Shown: piece after piece, positions 20,206 through 29,803 of the stretch
How the letters are laid out: each line of letters begins with the position of its first letter
Position numbering within the stretch: the stretch's first letter is position 1
Assembly: GCA_018806915.1 (NCBI GenBank)
Contig: JAGKQI010000046.1
Coordinates: forward strand, 1,240,001 to 1,304,000
Length of the DNA stretch: 64,000 nt
Source: Phytophthora colocasiae
Lineage: Eukaryota; Oomycota; Peronosporomycetes; Peronosporales; Peronosporaceae
Direction of reading: 5' to 3'
The notes under the pieces: model-generated
Told to the model about the DNA's origin: nothing
Seen by the model: only the letters and a program-made list of their open reading frames with translations
Databases searched by the model: none
Position numbers and translations under genes: made by a program

Positions 20206-23200
20206 CGCTTAGCGACTGGTCTCGAGGAGACCTAGAGTCGCGGGGACCGGTCTGAGTCGCCTCTGGTGCTGCATCAGCGGGTCTATGACCTCGAGCATCA
20301 CGTTGCTCCGGATCGACAAGACCTGTTGGTTCGGATGCAACCACCTGTGGCTCTGCCACCTGCTGCCGTGCAGCCTTCGTCCGACCCGGCGCCAGCGCCT
20401 CAGAACTCACAAGAGCAGGGTCCCGATATGGCTTAAGCAAGCCCACGTAGAATACAGGATGTGTTCGCATACGCTTTGGCAAGTCAAGCGTGTATGCCAG
20501 GCCCTTCTTGGCCACGACCGTGAACGGTCCAATGAAGCGCGGCCGCAACTTCGTCTTGAAGACGGCCGACACTGCGTGTGTAGGCAGGTTCTTAGCGTTT
20601 AATAAAACGTGGTCACCGACCTTGAACTCCCACATGTTGCTTCTGCCTTTGGCATCAGCTTGTTCCTTTTGAACATCTTGGCTTTCAGCCATTGCGTCAC
20701 GCACACGGCGTAAGACGCTAAGCCTCATCGAGAGGAAGTCATCGACTTGCTTGCGAACAGCAAGGGGGCTGACATCAGCAAGCTCGGAGTCGAGCGACGG
20801 CACAGCCTCTCCCCCACCAAGCCCAAGGCTACCGCGTGGCGGAGTGAGCGGGACGCGCGGATGCGCAAGGCCGTTCACGTAGAACGGGGTGAAGCCTGTC
20901 GAGGCATGCACCGCGTTGTTCATTGAGAACTCAACGAGAGGGAGCATAGCGCTCCAACGCTTCGGCGTTTCAGCGCATACGCAGCGGAGGATGTCCTCCA
21001 GGACGCGGTTCACGCGTTCAGTCTGACCGTCGGTCTGCGGATGATCCGCCGTGGACATGTCCAGTCGAGTGCCAAGCACTTTGAAGACGGACGTCCAGAA
21101 GTGACCCGTGAAACGGGGGTCTCGATCCGAGACAATGGTCTCTGGCAGCCCATGCTGACGGAAGACCCGATCGATAAAGATCGTCGCTGTACCAGCGCCA
21201 TCGACGGTGTCCGGCACAGCCGCTAGGTGAGCCATCTTGCTCAGACGGTCAACGAAGACCACAACGCCCGTGTTGCCTGCCGTATCCTTCGGCAGGCCAA
21301 ACACGAAGTCCATACTCATGGACTGCCAACACCCAGAGGGTACAGGCAAGCTCGCCAAAGGCGCCGCCGCATGCGGCGAGGGTTTAACCCGCTGACACGT
21401 CTCGCACGTGTGCACATATGTGCTGACCCACTTGTACATCTTCGGCCACCAGTACATGGAGCTCACCGAGCCGTAGGTCTTCTCGCGACCGAGGTGGCCG
21501 CTTGTGGGCGTGTCGTGGGCCTCATAGAGGATACGATACTTCAGGTCCTCATCGTAAGGAACCACCACACGTGGTGGGTCATCCTGACCCGTGCTGTAGT
21601 ACAGCAGACCGCCTTCCAGGCTATAGCGTTGGAGTCTCGCCTTTAGGCGTCGTGACAGAGTCACCTTTGAGTCCTTAAACTCATCGCTCCCTAGAGCTTG
21701 AAGCAGCGCGACACAAGAGTCGTCCTGAGCGTACGCTGCTCGAACCATGTCCGTCACGGACGACGTCACCGAGGTGACATAAGATAACTCATAGTCCGGG
21801 CGACGTGATAACGCGTCAGCGAGGACGTTCTGCCTTCCAGGCTTGTACTTCACCTCGAAGTTATACTCCGCAAAGAAGGAGAGCCATCGGGCCATCCTCT
21901 GCGAGAGGTGAGGCGACTGCGTCGCTGTGCGTAGTGACGCATGATCCGTGTAGATCACAAACGGCTTGGAGCCGAGCAGGTGAACCCTGAATTTGACGAG
22001 AGCGTACTTCATCGCAAGTAGCTCCTTGTCATGAACTGGATAGTTCTTCTCAGCAGCCTTGAGCTGCCGAGACTCAAACGCAATGACGCGTTCGCGCCCG
22101 TCGGCGTCCGCTTGTAGCAAAGCACTGCCGATGGCAAAGTCCGAGGCGTCACAGACGACGATGAACGGACGATCGGGGTCTGGCAACGCCAGTATCGGTG
22201 CCTGAAGCAGGCTATCCTTGATACGAGTGAACGCACTCTCGTGCTCAGCACGCCATACCCATTCGGCATCCTTCTTAAGGAGATCCGACAGTGGCCGAGC
22301 CAACTCAGCGTAGTTCTCGCTGTACTTGTGCAAGTAGTTGGCCAAGCCCAGCCACTTACGCAAGTCCTTTTGGTTCAAGGGAACCGGCCAGTCCACAATG
22401 GCCTTGACTTTTGCTGGATCAGCACGAAGGCCATGCTTCCCAATGAAGCACCCTAGGAAAGGGATTTCTTCCGCGCCAAAGACGCACTTGTCCGCGTTGG
22501 CGTACAACTTGTTAGTGCGCATGCACTCGAGCACTGCTCTCACGTGTTCCACGTGTACCTCGACATCAGTCTTCCCGTGCTCAGCACGACTGTGGACGAA
22601 CACATCGTCAAAGTACGTCTGTGCGAATGCCCGCAGGGGTCTGAACAACTGCGTCACTAGACGATTGAACGTTGCAGGCGCATTCGACAGCCCTTGGGGC
22701 ATGACGAGCCACTCCCAGAGCATACCGCTCGGGGTGCTCACCGCTGTAAGCGGAATATCACTGGCTCGCATGAGCAGCTGATAGTAGCCATCGACTAAGT
22801 CGAGCGCACTGTACATGGTGCAACCCACCATGTTGTTCTGAAGAACATCCTTCCTAGGAATCGGCGTCTGCGCCGGAATCGTGGCAGCGTTGAGCTTGTT
22901 AAAAGCGTGAACGATACGCCACTTGCCATTCGGCTTTCTGACACAGAACGTTGGCGCGGAGTGCGGAGACTTGCTCTCGCGCACGAGACCCGCCGCGTGC
23001 TTAGCACGGAAGAAGGCGTCAATGACGTCGCATTGCTCTTTAGGAAGAGGCCACTGCCGGGTCACGCAGTATTTAGTTCCGGGAACTAAGTCGATCTCGT
23101 GACGAACGCCTCGGTCAGGAGGCAGGCCACTCGGTGGTTCCTTTGAGACAACGTCTCCATATTCCTTCAGCAAGGAGTAGAAGGGATCCGAGGGATTCTT

Positions 23201-24067
23201 GAGGATCTCCGATCCACTCCTGGCGCTCAGCGACTTCTTGACCTCGGCCAAGACGGACTCGTCAACGAGGGACGATGAGTTTAACTCCTCTTCAGGTCGA
23301 ACGATGACCACCTCGGCGAGTTCGCCAGCCTTCAAGGCATCGCCAAAGTCGGCGAACGACATCTCCTCTAGCTCAAGGAGCTTGTCAACACTCGGCAGAT
23401 CGCCCAGCAGGACGCTGCCTTCGGCACTGCCGTCCACTCCATCAACCAGAGTGTATAGCTGCCCACAGCCCTCCCGTGCGTTGACACTTGACGTCACGGA
23501 CGACTCAGACGCAGAGCGTCTCGCCCATAGGGCCTTACGACGTCGTCGCCTAGCCGACGAACGTCCACTCGACGGAGTACGTGCCGCTGCACAGGTAATG
23601 GCCTTGCCCGGCCCTGTGTCAGTGACACTCAGTGACTGACTCGGTCTACCGCCGACGTCACTAGACGGAGTACGTGCCGCCGCACAGGTTTCGGCCCCTT
23701 CAGGCCCAGTGTCAGTGACACTCTGCGATCCACTCGGTCGACGACCGATGCCGCTCAGCGGAGTACGTGCCGCTGCACAATCAATGACCGTAACAGGTCC
23801 AGTGTCAGAGACACTAAGCGATCGACTTGGTCCACGACCAGTATCACTCGACGGAGTACGTGCCGCCCCACAGTTCACGGCCTGGTAAGGCCCGATGCCA
23901 TCGGCATCCAGTGACGGTCCATGACCGGCGTCACTCGGCGGAGTACGTGCCGCCCCACAGGGGTTACGTGAGCTTTGCCCACACGTTGACTCACTGTCAA
24001 CCAGCGCTACGCGCTCAACAGGACTGCGGTCCTCGCACTCCGGTGCTGTCCACCAACTCGGACACAC
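20192..24067 (-). CDS. pol: Pol polyprotein: RT, RNase H, integrase
   Basis: 1,291 codons, without an ATG at the left limit of the frame. The N-terminal 180 residues contain a 31-aa tandem repeat. RT includes RIVHAFNKLN, MPQGLSNAPATFNRL and the active site TYFDDVFVHS. RNase H has an intact VVCDASDFAIG, an EL in NYPVHDKELLAMK and YTDHASL. Integrase has an HHCC finger (GHLGREKTYGS, CETCQRVK), DFVFGLPKD, VSDRDPRFTGHFW and TDGQTERVNR, then a GPF/Y-like module (RPRFIGPFTVV, HPVFYVGLLKPYR). Unlike the gypsy at the left edge it has a single RNase H. Confidence 0.93.
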   Translation of the reverse strand: MCPSWWTAPECEDRSPVERVALVDSESTCGQSSRNPCGAARTPPSDAGHGPSLDADGIGPYQAVNCGAARTPSSDTGRGPSRSLSVSDTGPVTVIDCAAARTPLSGIGRRPSGSQSVTDTGPEGAETCAAARTPSSDVGGRPSQSLSVTDTGPGKAITCAAARTPSSGRSSARRRRRKALWARRSASESSVTSSVNAREGCGQLYTLVDGVDGSAEGSVLLGDLPSVDKLLELEEMSFADFGDALKAGELAEVVIVRPEEELNSSSLVDESVLAEVKKSLSARSGSEILKNPSDPFYSLLKEYGDVVSKEPPSGLPPDRGVRHEIDLVPGTKYCVTRQWPLPKEQCDVIDAFFRAKHAAGLVRESKSPHSAPTFCVRKPNGKWRIVHAFNKLNAATIPAQTPIPRKDVLQNNMVGCTMYSALDLVDGYYQLLMRASDIPLTAVSTPSGMLWEWLVMPQGLSNAPATFNRLVTQLFRPLRAFAQTYFDDVFVHSRAEHGKTDVEVHVEHVRAVLECMRTNKLYANADKCVFGAEEIPFLGCFIGKHGLRADPAKVKAIVDWPVPLNQKDLRKWLGLANYLHKYSENYAELARPLSDLLKKDAEWVWRAEHESAFTRIKDSLLQAPILALPDPDRPFIVVCDASDFAIGSALLQADADGRERVIAFESRQLKAAEKNYPVHDKELLAMKYALVKFRVHLLGSKPFVIYTDHASLRTATQSPHLSQRMARWLSFFAEYNFEVKYKPGRQNVLADALSRRPDYELSYVTSVTSSVTDMVRAAYAQDDSCVALLQALGSDEFKDSKVTLSRRLKARLQRYSLEGGLLYYSTGQDDPPRVVVPYDEDLKYRILYEAHDTPTSGHLGREKTYGSVSSMYWWPKMYKWVSTYVHTCETCQRVKPSPHAAAPLASLPVPSGCWQSMSMDFVFGLPKDTAGNTGVVVFVDRLSKMAHLAAVPDTVDGAGTATIFIDRVFRQHGLPETIVSDRDPRFTGHFWTSVFKVLGTRLDMSTADHPQTDGQTERVNRVLEDILRCVCAETPKRWSAMLPLVEFSMNNAVHASTGFTPFYVNGLAHPRVPLTPPRGSLGLGGGEAVPSLDSELADVSPLAVRKQVDDFLSMRLSVLRRVRDAMAESQDVQKEQADAKGRSNMWEFKVGDHVLLNAKNLPTHAVSAVFKTKLRPRFIGPFTVVAKKGLAYTLDLPKRMRTHPVFYVGLLKPYRDPALVSSEALAPGRTKAARQQVAEPQVVASEPTGLVDPEQRDARGHRPADAAPEATQTGPRDSRSPRDQSLSDGVG
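23560..23960 (-). repeat. Coding tandem repeat, about 93 bp, five copies
   Basis: The word GGAGTACGTGCCGC recurs about every 93 bp. Each unit encodes a variant of CAAARTPSSDVGGRPSQS followed by a variant of LSVTDTGP. It lies between protease and RT, where Ty3/gypsy elements often carry an unstructured spacer. Confidence 0.85.
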
Positions 24068-24929
24068 CGACTTCCAGCATCATAGCCGACTCGGCTCGAT
24101 GCTCGCGCCAATAGCGCTTCTGCTTCCTAGCAGAGGTGGGTTCATGACTCGCCAAAGCTCCACTAGGAGAGAAGTGCGTAGCACCTAAGGTCTTCGACCT
24201 CCAATCAATCCATGGCTCGTGGCGCTCCAGCCACGCCATGCCAAGGATGAGGTCGTACCTCGAATCCAGGTCCAGGACCAAGCAGCGTTCCACGCTATCG
24301 AAGTCCAAGAACTTCAGCCGCAGGTCCATGGGGACCTTGGCCACCGTGACACGGACGCCCGTCGCTAGACGGACTGTGACTGTGTCACCTCTTCGCGCTC
24401 GAAGCGCATCAGCATATTGCTGACTACCTTCAACGGTGGAGCGTCTGACGTAGTTGCCAGACGCCCCCGAATCGATCAACACGATCCACGGCTTCTCAAA
24501 GCCCTTCACGTCCACCTGGACGACCAGCAAGCCCTGCTTGCTCACACGTTCCGTGTTCAAGAGCACGGAGCTCTTCGGGGCTGAGCCCCAGTGCCTCTCA
24601 CGCACTGCAGAACTCAGTTCTTCCCCAGTAGACCGCCCCGCGTCTACTGGGAGCCGGCGTTTCCCTGGGCAGAGCCCAAAGCGGGACCCGCGACAGGGTT
24701 GCGGCCATTCTGGCCGGCGCGCTCTTTTGCGCAGAGGGCAGTTGGGCCTCAGGTGTGAGGGACTGCCGCATGTATAGCACCGGCGGGTGCTCATACGCTG
24801 CACCGCAGCTCGTAGCTCAGCTACCTCATCTTCAGCATAGCTGAGGTCCATGGGCTCAGGTCCACCGGACCCTGTGCTGCTAGCACCGACCCTCGACAAC
24901 TTAAAGTTGTGTTCGGCATTCAATGCCAC
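24015..24929 (-). CDS. Zinc knuckle and aspartic protease segment of nested gypsy
   Basis: 304 codons, opening at a non-ATG. The nucleocapsid knuckle [14 protein letters not shown] (CX2CX4HX4C) is near residue 50. The retropepsin motif [12 protein letters not shown] is near residue 150, followed by [17 protein letters not shown], the usual second conserved block. The upstream frame of gag and the downstream frame of pol overlap this one by 10 and 53 bp in other frames, so expression of a single polyprotein would need two shifts; mutation is the simpler reading. Confidence 0.85.
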   Translation of the reverse strand: MALNAEHNFKLSRVGASSTGSGGPEPMDLSYAEDEVAELRAAVQRMSTRRCYTCGSPSHLRPNCPLRKRARRPEWPQPCRGSRFGLCPGKRRLPVDAGRSTGEELSSAVRERHWGSAPKSSVLLNTERVSKQGLLVVQVDVKGFEKPWIVLIDSGASGNYVRRSTVEGSQQYADALRARRGDTVTVRLATGVRVTVAKVPMDLRLKFLDFDSVERCLVLDLDSRYDLILGMAWLERHEPWIDWRSKTLGATHFSPSGALASHEPTSARKQKRYWREHRAESAMMLEVGVSELVDSTGVRGPQSC

Positions 24930-25615
24930 GCTGACAGCATCTTCGAAGCTGTGGGGTTCTGACGGAATGTCTCCGTCCTGGCCACGCCAGCTCGTAAGCC
25001 TTCCATGAAGACGGTCACGGCGACCACCTCAGGTAGAGGGTCGGCAGCCATGCCAGCAATGAGCGTGCGCAGCTCTTGGACATAGTCCACCAGATCCTTC
25101 TTGCCCTGGCGACAAGCAAGGAGGCGTGACCGCACGCGATACGCCTGGTTAGGCGGAGCAAACACTTGCGTGAGCTTGGCCTTTAGCTCGCCCCATGTGG
25201 GGAAGGCCGCTTCCACCGACGTCCCAGACGTCAAGGCCCATTCTCGTGCTCGTCCTTCGAGCTTAGAGATGGCAAACGCAACGCGTTGCCCCTCCAACTG
25301 GAGCATGGCGGCCCCCATGGCCATTTCGACCTCTCGGGTCCACAAAAGGAGGTTCTCTCCCTCATTCCCGAGGAAGGTCTTCACGCTGAGCGTGACGGGC
25401 TTAGCTCTCGGAGCAGGGGTAACCCCTGTTACATTCCGCTGAATGTGCTCGACGAGAGCGTTTTCGTACGAGGCAAATGCCTCGAGGCGCGCGTTGACGG
25501 CCTCCGACCCTTGAGACGCAAGGTGCGCCATACCTTTAGGGCCCAGCAAGGACGTAAGCTTGTTAAGCGTGTCCCGCTGACTCGGAGTCAAGTGAGCGTA
25601 TGCTTCTCGCTCCAT
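24920..25615 (-). CDS. gag: Gag capsid domain of nested gypsy
   Basis: 231 codons from the ATG at 25615. Retrotrans_gag features: [55 protein letters not shown] and [19 protein letters not shown]. The frame ends at 24920, while the sequence that normally continues into the zinc knuckle proceeds in another frame, so a single-base indel just upstream (about 24955) is likely. Confidence 0.85.
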   Translation of the reverse strand: MEREAYAHLTPSQRDTLNKLTSLLGPKGMAHLASQGSEAVNARLEAFASYENALVEHIQRNVTGVTPAPRAKPVTLSVKTFLGNEGENLLLWTREVEMAMGAAMLQLEGQRVAFAISKLEGRAREWALTSGTSVEAAFPTWGELKAKLTQVFAPPNQAYRVRSRLLACRQGKKDLVDYVQELRTLIAGMAADPLPEVVAVTVFMEGLRAGVARTETFRQNPTASKMLSAWH

Positions 25616-25649
25616 TCTCACAGAGAAACAGTCTTCACCTCAGGAGTTG

Positions 25650-25672
25650 GATTGACTACAAGTGCTACCAGA
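25650..25672 (-). promoter_or_regulatory. Probable primer-binding site of nested gypsy
   Basis: In the minus sense the base after the 5' LTR is followed by CTGGTAGCACTTGTAGTC. A TGG a few bases behind the LTR is where a tRNA CCA end pairs. The tRNA was not identified. Confidence 0.45.
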
Positions 25673-26052
25673 TGCAGCGGGGCTGCGTAGGTGTGCACGG
25701 CACAGAGGAAGTTTAGTTGACTCGTAGAGTCCTGCTTGCAAGGCACTAGCCTTCGGTTCTATACAAGAACCAAGTAGTCCACTAAATACGGGACTCACAG
25801 AGTCAGTGTCCCTATAACAAAGGACTAACACTAACTATGTAAAATGCAAACTGATTTTTATTGACTTTATTGCCCTAATCCTAAATGTAACGGATTTAGT
25901 ATCTAACATACTAAATCCTAATCAAAATGCAACGTGAGGCTCTGAGGCCATCTACGTATCTACTCGTGTGTGCCACACCATTATGTACCCACATAAATGT
26001 ATCATGAGTGTCACACACCAACGAGAAACATTCGTGTAACATCCCCGTTACA
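25673..26052 (-). repeat. Long terminal repeat, 5' copy of nested gypsy (380 bp)
   Basis: Same ends as the partner at 18502-18922 and nearly identical apart from the 41-bp length difference and a few substitutions. Confidence 0.95.
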
Positions 26053-26057
26053 CACAA
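26053..26057. repeat. 5-bp target-site duplication CACAA, right copy
   Basis: Follows the LTR terminal CA directly; pairs with 18497-18501. Confidence 0.85.
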
Positions 26058-26177
26058 CGCAATCGGAAATTGCAATATTTGAGGTTAGTGCAGTTGGGAA
26101 TTGGTACTGGACTCATGACCACAGTTTGGCATTTTGCAAGCAGTTTTTTGTCGGCGGAATATTTTTTCCTATCCCTG

Positions 26178-26373
26178 CGAGTCCTGTGCCAATTCCCACG
26201 TCCAGGAACTTGCTGCCCTTGGGCAAGCGGTCCAGCACTTCTTTGTACCAGCCAGTCGTCAAGTTCACGATAACGCCGTCGTATATACGAGCGCGGGTGA
26301 GGCGTATAAGCCCATACAGAGCCACTGCCGCTACAGCGGTCACAGCTACAGGCGTCAGCGAGGAAGAGCTCAT
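26178..26373 (-). pseudogene. SAM-dependent methyltransferase, 5' part (split by hAT)
   Basis: From the ATG at 26373: a hydrophobic N-terminal segment (residues 7-24, AVTAVAAVALYGLIRL), probably a membrane anchor, then YDGVIVNLTTGWYKEVLDRL and motif I KFLDVGIGTGLA, after which the hAT element starts. The target duplication CGAGTCCT is at 26178-26185. The rest of the gene is at 15927-16417. An anchored methyltransferase of about 228 aa is expected from the unbroken allele. Confidence 0.85.
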
Positions 26374-26942
26374 AACTCACTATGAGTAATCGTGACGTGA
26401 TGCTGTCGACCTTTATGAAGTGATGATGATTGGCTAGATATGCACAAGATTTATAGCCAATCCAGTTGCCGCCATTCAAACTTCACAGCGGGGATGGGTC
26501 ACAGCGCATCTCACCGCCGATTCGGCGCTAGCCGCAGCTCTCACCACAATGCGCTTTCGGGGCTGAAAATTGGCACGAGCATGTAGATCCATTTGGTGCA
26601 GCCTGTGGCATCTTCGCAGGGCGCGGGCGTGTGTGTACGGCGCACAAGGCAGGTATATCTAGCGCAACTACCGAAAACAGCGCATCTCCATCGCCGGACC
26701 AGCATCAAATGGTAATCAAATTAATTCGACCAATCATAGCAATATAAAACGTATCCCCGTCAGGGGTTGGCAGCACCGGTAACGCTGTTTCTCTTCGTAG
26801 GCCACACTGCTTTGCAACCTTTCGATTACCTGGACGTGGCGTCTCATCATTGGTTGAAAATCTATGTCATACACCTTCGTGTCCGCTTAAGTACGCCAAA
26901 AATTCCTTCTCTTCATTCCAGAATCTGCCGGCTCGTGGAAAG
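26374..26942. other. Divergent intergenic region
   Basis: Separates the methyltransferase 5' part (minus) from the CRN gene (plus). Contains CCAAT-like boxes and a pyrimidine-rich TTCATTCCAGAATCTGCCGG just before the CRN ATG, shared with the CRN at 38763 (TCATTTCAGAATCCGCAGG). It could be a 3' splice site of a leader intron or an initiator-like element. Confidence 0.5.
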
Positions 26943-28814
26943 ATGGTGAAGTTTTTCTGTGTGATCGTTGGTGAGGCGAGCAGCGCGTTCCCTGTGAACA
27001 TCAGTGAGACTGAGTCGGTGGGGGACCTGAAGAAGGCGATTGCAGACGACCAGAAATTTGACTTCGCAGCGAACAAGCTAGAGCTCTCTCTGGCGAAGAA
27101 GGACGAAGGATGGCTACCAAGTGCGGAACTTGGTGCGATACGAAGAGGAGAGAAAGTACCGAATTTCGAAAGGGTATCACTGGTGGATACAGATACAGTG
27201 CCGTACTCGACCATTTCGATTGGGAAAGTGTTGGAGATGAATGAAATGCCATCGCCTCAAACGGAGGAAATTCACGTGCTGGTGGAAGCCAAGGAAGAGT
27301 TTGAGCAAAACAAGAGGCGTCGCGTGAACGATGTGCCTCAGATTGGTATCGAAATCATCCCGAACAAGACTATGACGTCTATCAAGCCCAACTTAAACTT
27401 CGATGCGTGGTCCGTTGGTGGCATCAATCTCAACATTAACGAGATCGAGCCGGATTTCCCTAAGTGGTTCTACGTTCGAATGGAAGCACTAAATGTCATC
27501 GAGGTATTCAAGAATCAGCTGGGCGAAGAACATAACGTTGTGTGTATGGGGACGCCTGGAGTCGGAAAGAGCATGCTGGTTGTATTGTTTGCGTTCTACA
27601 TGGCCTTGATCGAAAGAAAACGTGTCGTTTTGTTTCGAGTGCAGAAGACAAGGAAACGTGCAGGATTTTCCATGTTGTACCTCGATGGACAGAGCGAACC
27701 CCCCGTATTCTGGAGAAAGAACCGAGCAGCTATTGGGGATATTGCTGGTTTGAAGAATGAAGACTTTGAATTGTGTCTGGATGGCCTCCTGTACAAGCAT
27801 ATAGATGACAATTATGGAATACTGGGACAATTCCGGCTGCTTGCAACCTCTGCTCAATACCAATTCAAGAACGATGACGTCATGTTGAAGCAGTGTCTTG
27901 TGCCGTATTGGTCATTGCCAGATCTGAAAAAGATTGGCGAATATCATCAGTGGTCGGAATCAGACATCACGGACCGTTACTACTACTCGGGTGGAAATTT
28001 GCGCGATTTCTTATCGGCAAGAGACGATGTGGAGGAATCGATCCAGAAGGCGCTTCGGTTGGTTGAACCAGTGGTTGCAGAACTTCTCAATACGCAGTAT
28101 GGGACTGCATCGGTGAGTCAAGTTGATCGCATACGCATGACGGGGATCCCAGAAAACAATTTCCGTGACTTGAAGAAGTACATGTACAGCAAACGTTGGG
28201 CTTGTGTAATCACTTCGGACTACGCACTGAGGCAACTTGGCAATATTGTGAAGCCGCTCTACTACGAAGAGCTGTGGCACAAAGCCACCCAACTTGGAGA
28301 TGACGGGCTCAAGGGCGTTGCTTTCGAAAATTACGTGCATTCGTTAGCAAGAGTCGGGAAGAAGATCAAGTTGCGAGTAAGGATGTACGACCGAGAGAAA
28401 GTGACAGAAGCTCATACCTATGAGGACTTAAATATTGAACCCAAGTCGTACAGCAACGATGGAAATGATGCAGCGGAATGTGATGGAGCCATGAAGAAAT
28501 TCGCGAGTTCGAGTAACGATTATTGGTATCCTTGCTGTCGTGATTTGGAAACCATCGATTGTGTCGCAAGACTGAGCATGAATGGGCAGTCCAATTTGGT
28601 TGCATTGATCCAAATCACGAAATCGGAAAATCACAAGATCGCTTCGAAGGCGATTAATAAGTATGCGCGGTTTTTTCCGAACGGCTGCATCTACATTGCG
28701 TTGGTGCCATTCAAGGCGACAGCTGATGAATTTCGACTTTCTCCGACTAAACCATCCACCAAGGTGCCGTTGAAGGTTGCGCACTTCGAGCAATTTCCAC
28801 AACCAAGTACATGA
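26943..28814 (+). CDS. Crinkler (CRN) effector: Ubl-like header, P-loop NTPase, nuclease-like C-terminus
   Basis: 623 codons from the ATG at 26943. The header MVKFFCVIVGEASSAF is the ubiquitin-like CRN N-domain; the LFLAK position reads LELSLAKK (residues 46-53), and the later HVLV motif is at 111-114. The C-terminal part has a Walker A GTPGVGKS (203-210) typical of CRN NTPases, and near residue 555 LVALIQITKSENHKI, the Q-x-T-x-x-x-x-H pattern of the REase-like domain in CRN proteins. CRN proteins are made by oomycetes, delivered to plant cells and act in the nucleus; no classical signal peptide is evident, which is common in the family. Uninterrupted, so probably functional. Confidence 0.85.
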   Translation: MVKFFCVIVGEASSAFPVNISETESVGDLKKAIADDQKFDFAANKLELSLAKKDEGWLPSAELGAIRRGEKVPNFERVSLVDTDTVPYSTISIGKVLEMNEMPSPQTEEIHVLVEAKEEFEQNKRRRVNDVPQIGIEIIPNKTMTSIKPNLNFDAWSVGGINLNINEIEPDFPKWFYVRMEALNVIEVFKNQLGEEHNVVCMGTPGVGKSMLVVLFAFYMALIERKRVVLFRVQKTRKRAGFSMLYLDGQSEPPVFWRKNRAAIGDIAGLKNEDFELCLDGLLYKHIDDNYGILGQFRLLATSAQYQFKNDDVMLKQCLVPYWSLPDLKKIGEYHQWSESDITDRYYYSGGNLRDFLSARDDVEESIQKALRLVEPVVAELLNTQYGTASVSQVDRIRMTGIPENNFRDLKKYMYSKRWACVITSDYALRQLGNIVKPLYYEELWHKATQLGDDGLKGVAFENYVHSLARVGKKIKLRVRMYDREKVTEAHTYEDLNIEPKSYSNDGNDAAECDGAMKKFASSSNDYWYPCCRDLETIDCVARLSMNGQSNLVALIQITKSENHKIASKAINKYARFFPNGCIYIALVPFKATADEFRLSPTKPSTKVPLKVAHFEQFPQPST

Positions 28815-28977
28815 AGTGCATGTAGTTCATTGTTGGGCCATTCTACCATTTGCCAGTCAGATCCACCATGCATGCATTAATCTTCCTACTACATGTAGTA
28901 GTACTTCCATTTTATCCTCATTTTTTTGGAGTGGTTACTGCCACACATCGAGACCCCCAAAAACTCGACATGTTTAG

Positions 28978-29115
28978 GGCAAAAAGTCAAGCCTGGAAAA
29001 TGCACGTGAACAATTGACCCGCGTTGAAATTCTGACAAAAACGACAAATTTGACATTGATACAGCAGTACTGCGCGCATTGCTTGTCGACGTCGGTGCTT
29101 TTGTCGCGCTCTTGA
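28978..29115 (+). pseudogene. Fragment of the neighbouring membrane-protein gene
   Basis: Matches 31171-31340 of the gene at 29804-32475 (CTGGAAAATGCACGTGAACA; GACATTGATACAGCAGTACT) with an internal deletion of about 27 bp and several substitutions. It is a detached duplicate of about 140 bp. Confidence 0.85.
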
Positions 29116-29800
29116 ACTCCTTTAGTCTATGTAATTGCACTGATTTGTTGTCTGCCCTTGTCGGCTTCGTCGCCAGTGTGGAGACACAAGGCACGCGTTG
29201 CGGTCAGATCCCGACGAACGTCGTTGGCACGGAATCAGCAGTGTCGCTGGCGAGGGCCAAAGCAGGCTGATGCTACCGCAAGGTTTACAAAGCTCAGACA
29301 TCCAAGGAAAATTATGGCCTCAAGCGGCAAGCCAGGTGGCAACCCGACCGCCATCAGCAAAACACTGCGAATGTTTAAGGGATAATTTTCTTCATCAACG
29401 CGCTCAAGAGATGGTCAATCCAGATAAGGCATAGGAGCAAGCCTTACATACTAAAATAGCTGCACAAACACACATGTCAAATGCTAGCACCGCCAAAATC
29501 GTACAAGGATTAAAATTTGACATGCGCGTCGTTTGAAGGTTGTATTGTAGTGGTCTTCCTGATGAAACGACAACCTAGTTATCCATTTCTAATGAGTACT
29601 CGCTCTAAAGGATTGATAGTTATTGGTTCGAGGTTCAATATACCAATGTTGCAACCCAAACAACTTGTCTCTTACTGTTGTCTCGAGGCATCGAAATACC
29701 TTTCCACATGTGAAGTTTGGTTCATATTTTCACTAGCTCAGTGTCAACGAGATGCTGCCTCGATTGAACTCAAAGGTGCATCCGCAAGGCTCGTTGCTGA
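29116..29800. other. Intergenic, nothing recognised
   Basis: Mixed sequence without a convincing open frame. It may contain the promoter and an unlocated first exon of the membrane-protein gene. Confidence 0.5.
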
Positions 29801-29803
29801 CTA

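Larger units (their letters stand above)
18502..26052 (-). mobile_element. Chromodomain-type Ty3/gypsy retrotransposon nested in the hAT
   Basis: 7,551 bp bounded by direct LTRs (18502-18922 and 25673-26052) that begin TG and end CA, with CACAA on both sides. Read on the minus strand: LTR, gag, zinc knuckle/protease, RT-RNase H-integrase, chromodomain, polypurine tract, LTR. The frames of gag, protease, pol and chromodomain do not match, and neither the protease frame nor the pol frame has its own ATG, so this copy is probably defective. The near-identical LTRs point to a fairly recent insertion. Confidence 0.95.
16426..26177 (+). mobile_element. hAT DNA transposon carrying a nested gypsy element
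   Basis: Terminal inverted repeats CAGGGATAGGAAAAAATA occur at 16426-16443 and, inverted, at 26160-26177, identical over 18 bp and flanked by the duplication CGAGTCCT. Total length is 9,752 bp; without the nested LTR element and its extra target copy it would be about 2.2 kb, a normal hAT size. It encodes a broken BED-type hAT transposase (16868-18455). The insertion splits a methyltransferase gene just after its SAM-binding motif I. Confidence 0.95.

Noticed and set aside
19575..20255. 226-codon plus-strand open frame
   Set aside because: Antisense to the chromodomain and pol end of the nested gypsy; no recognisable motif.
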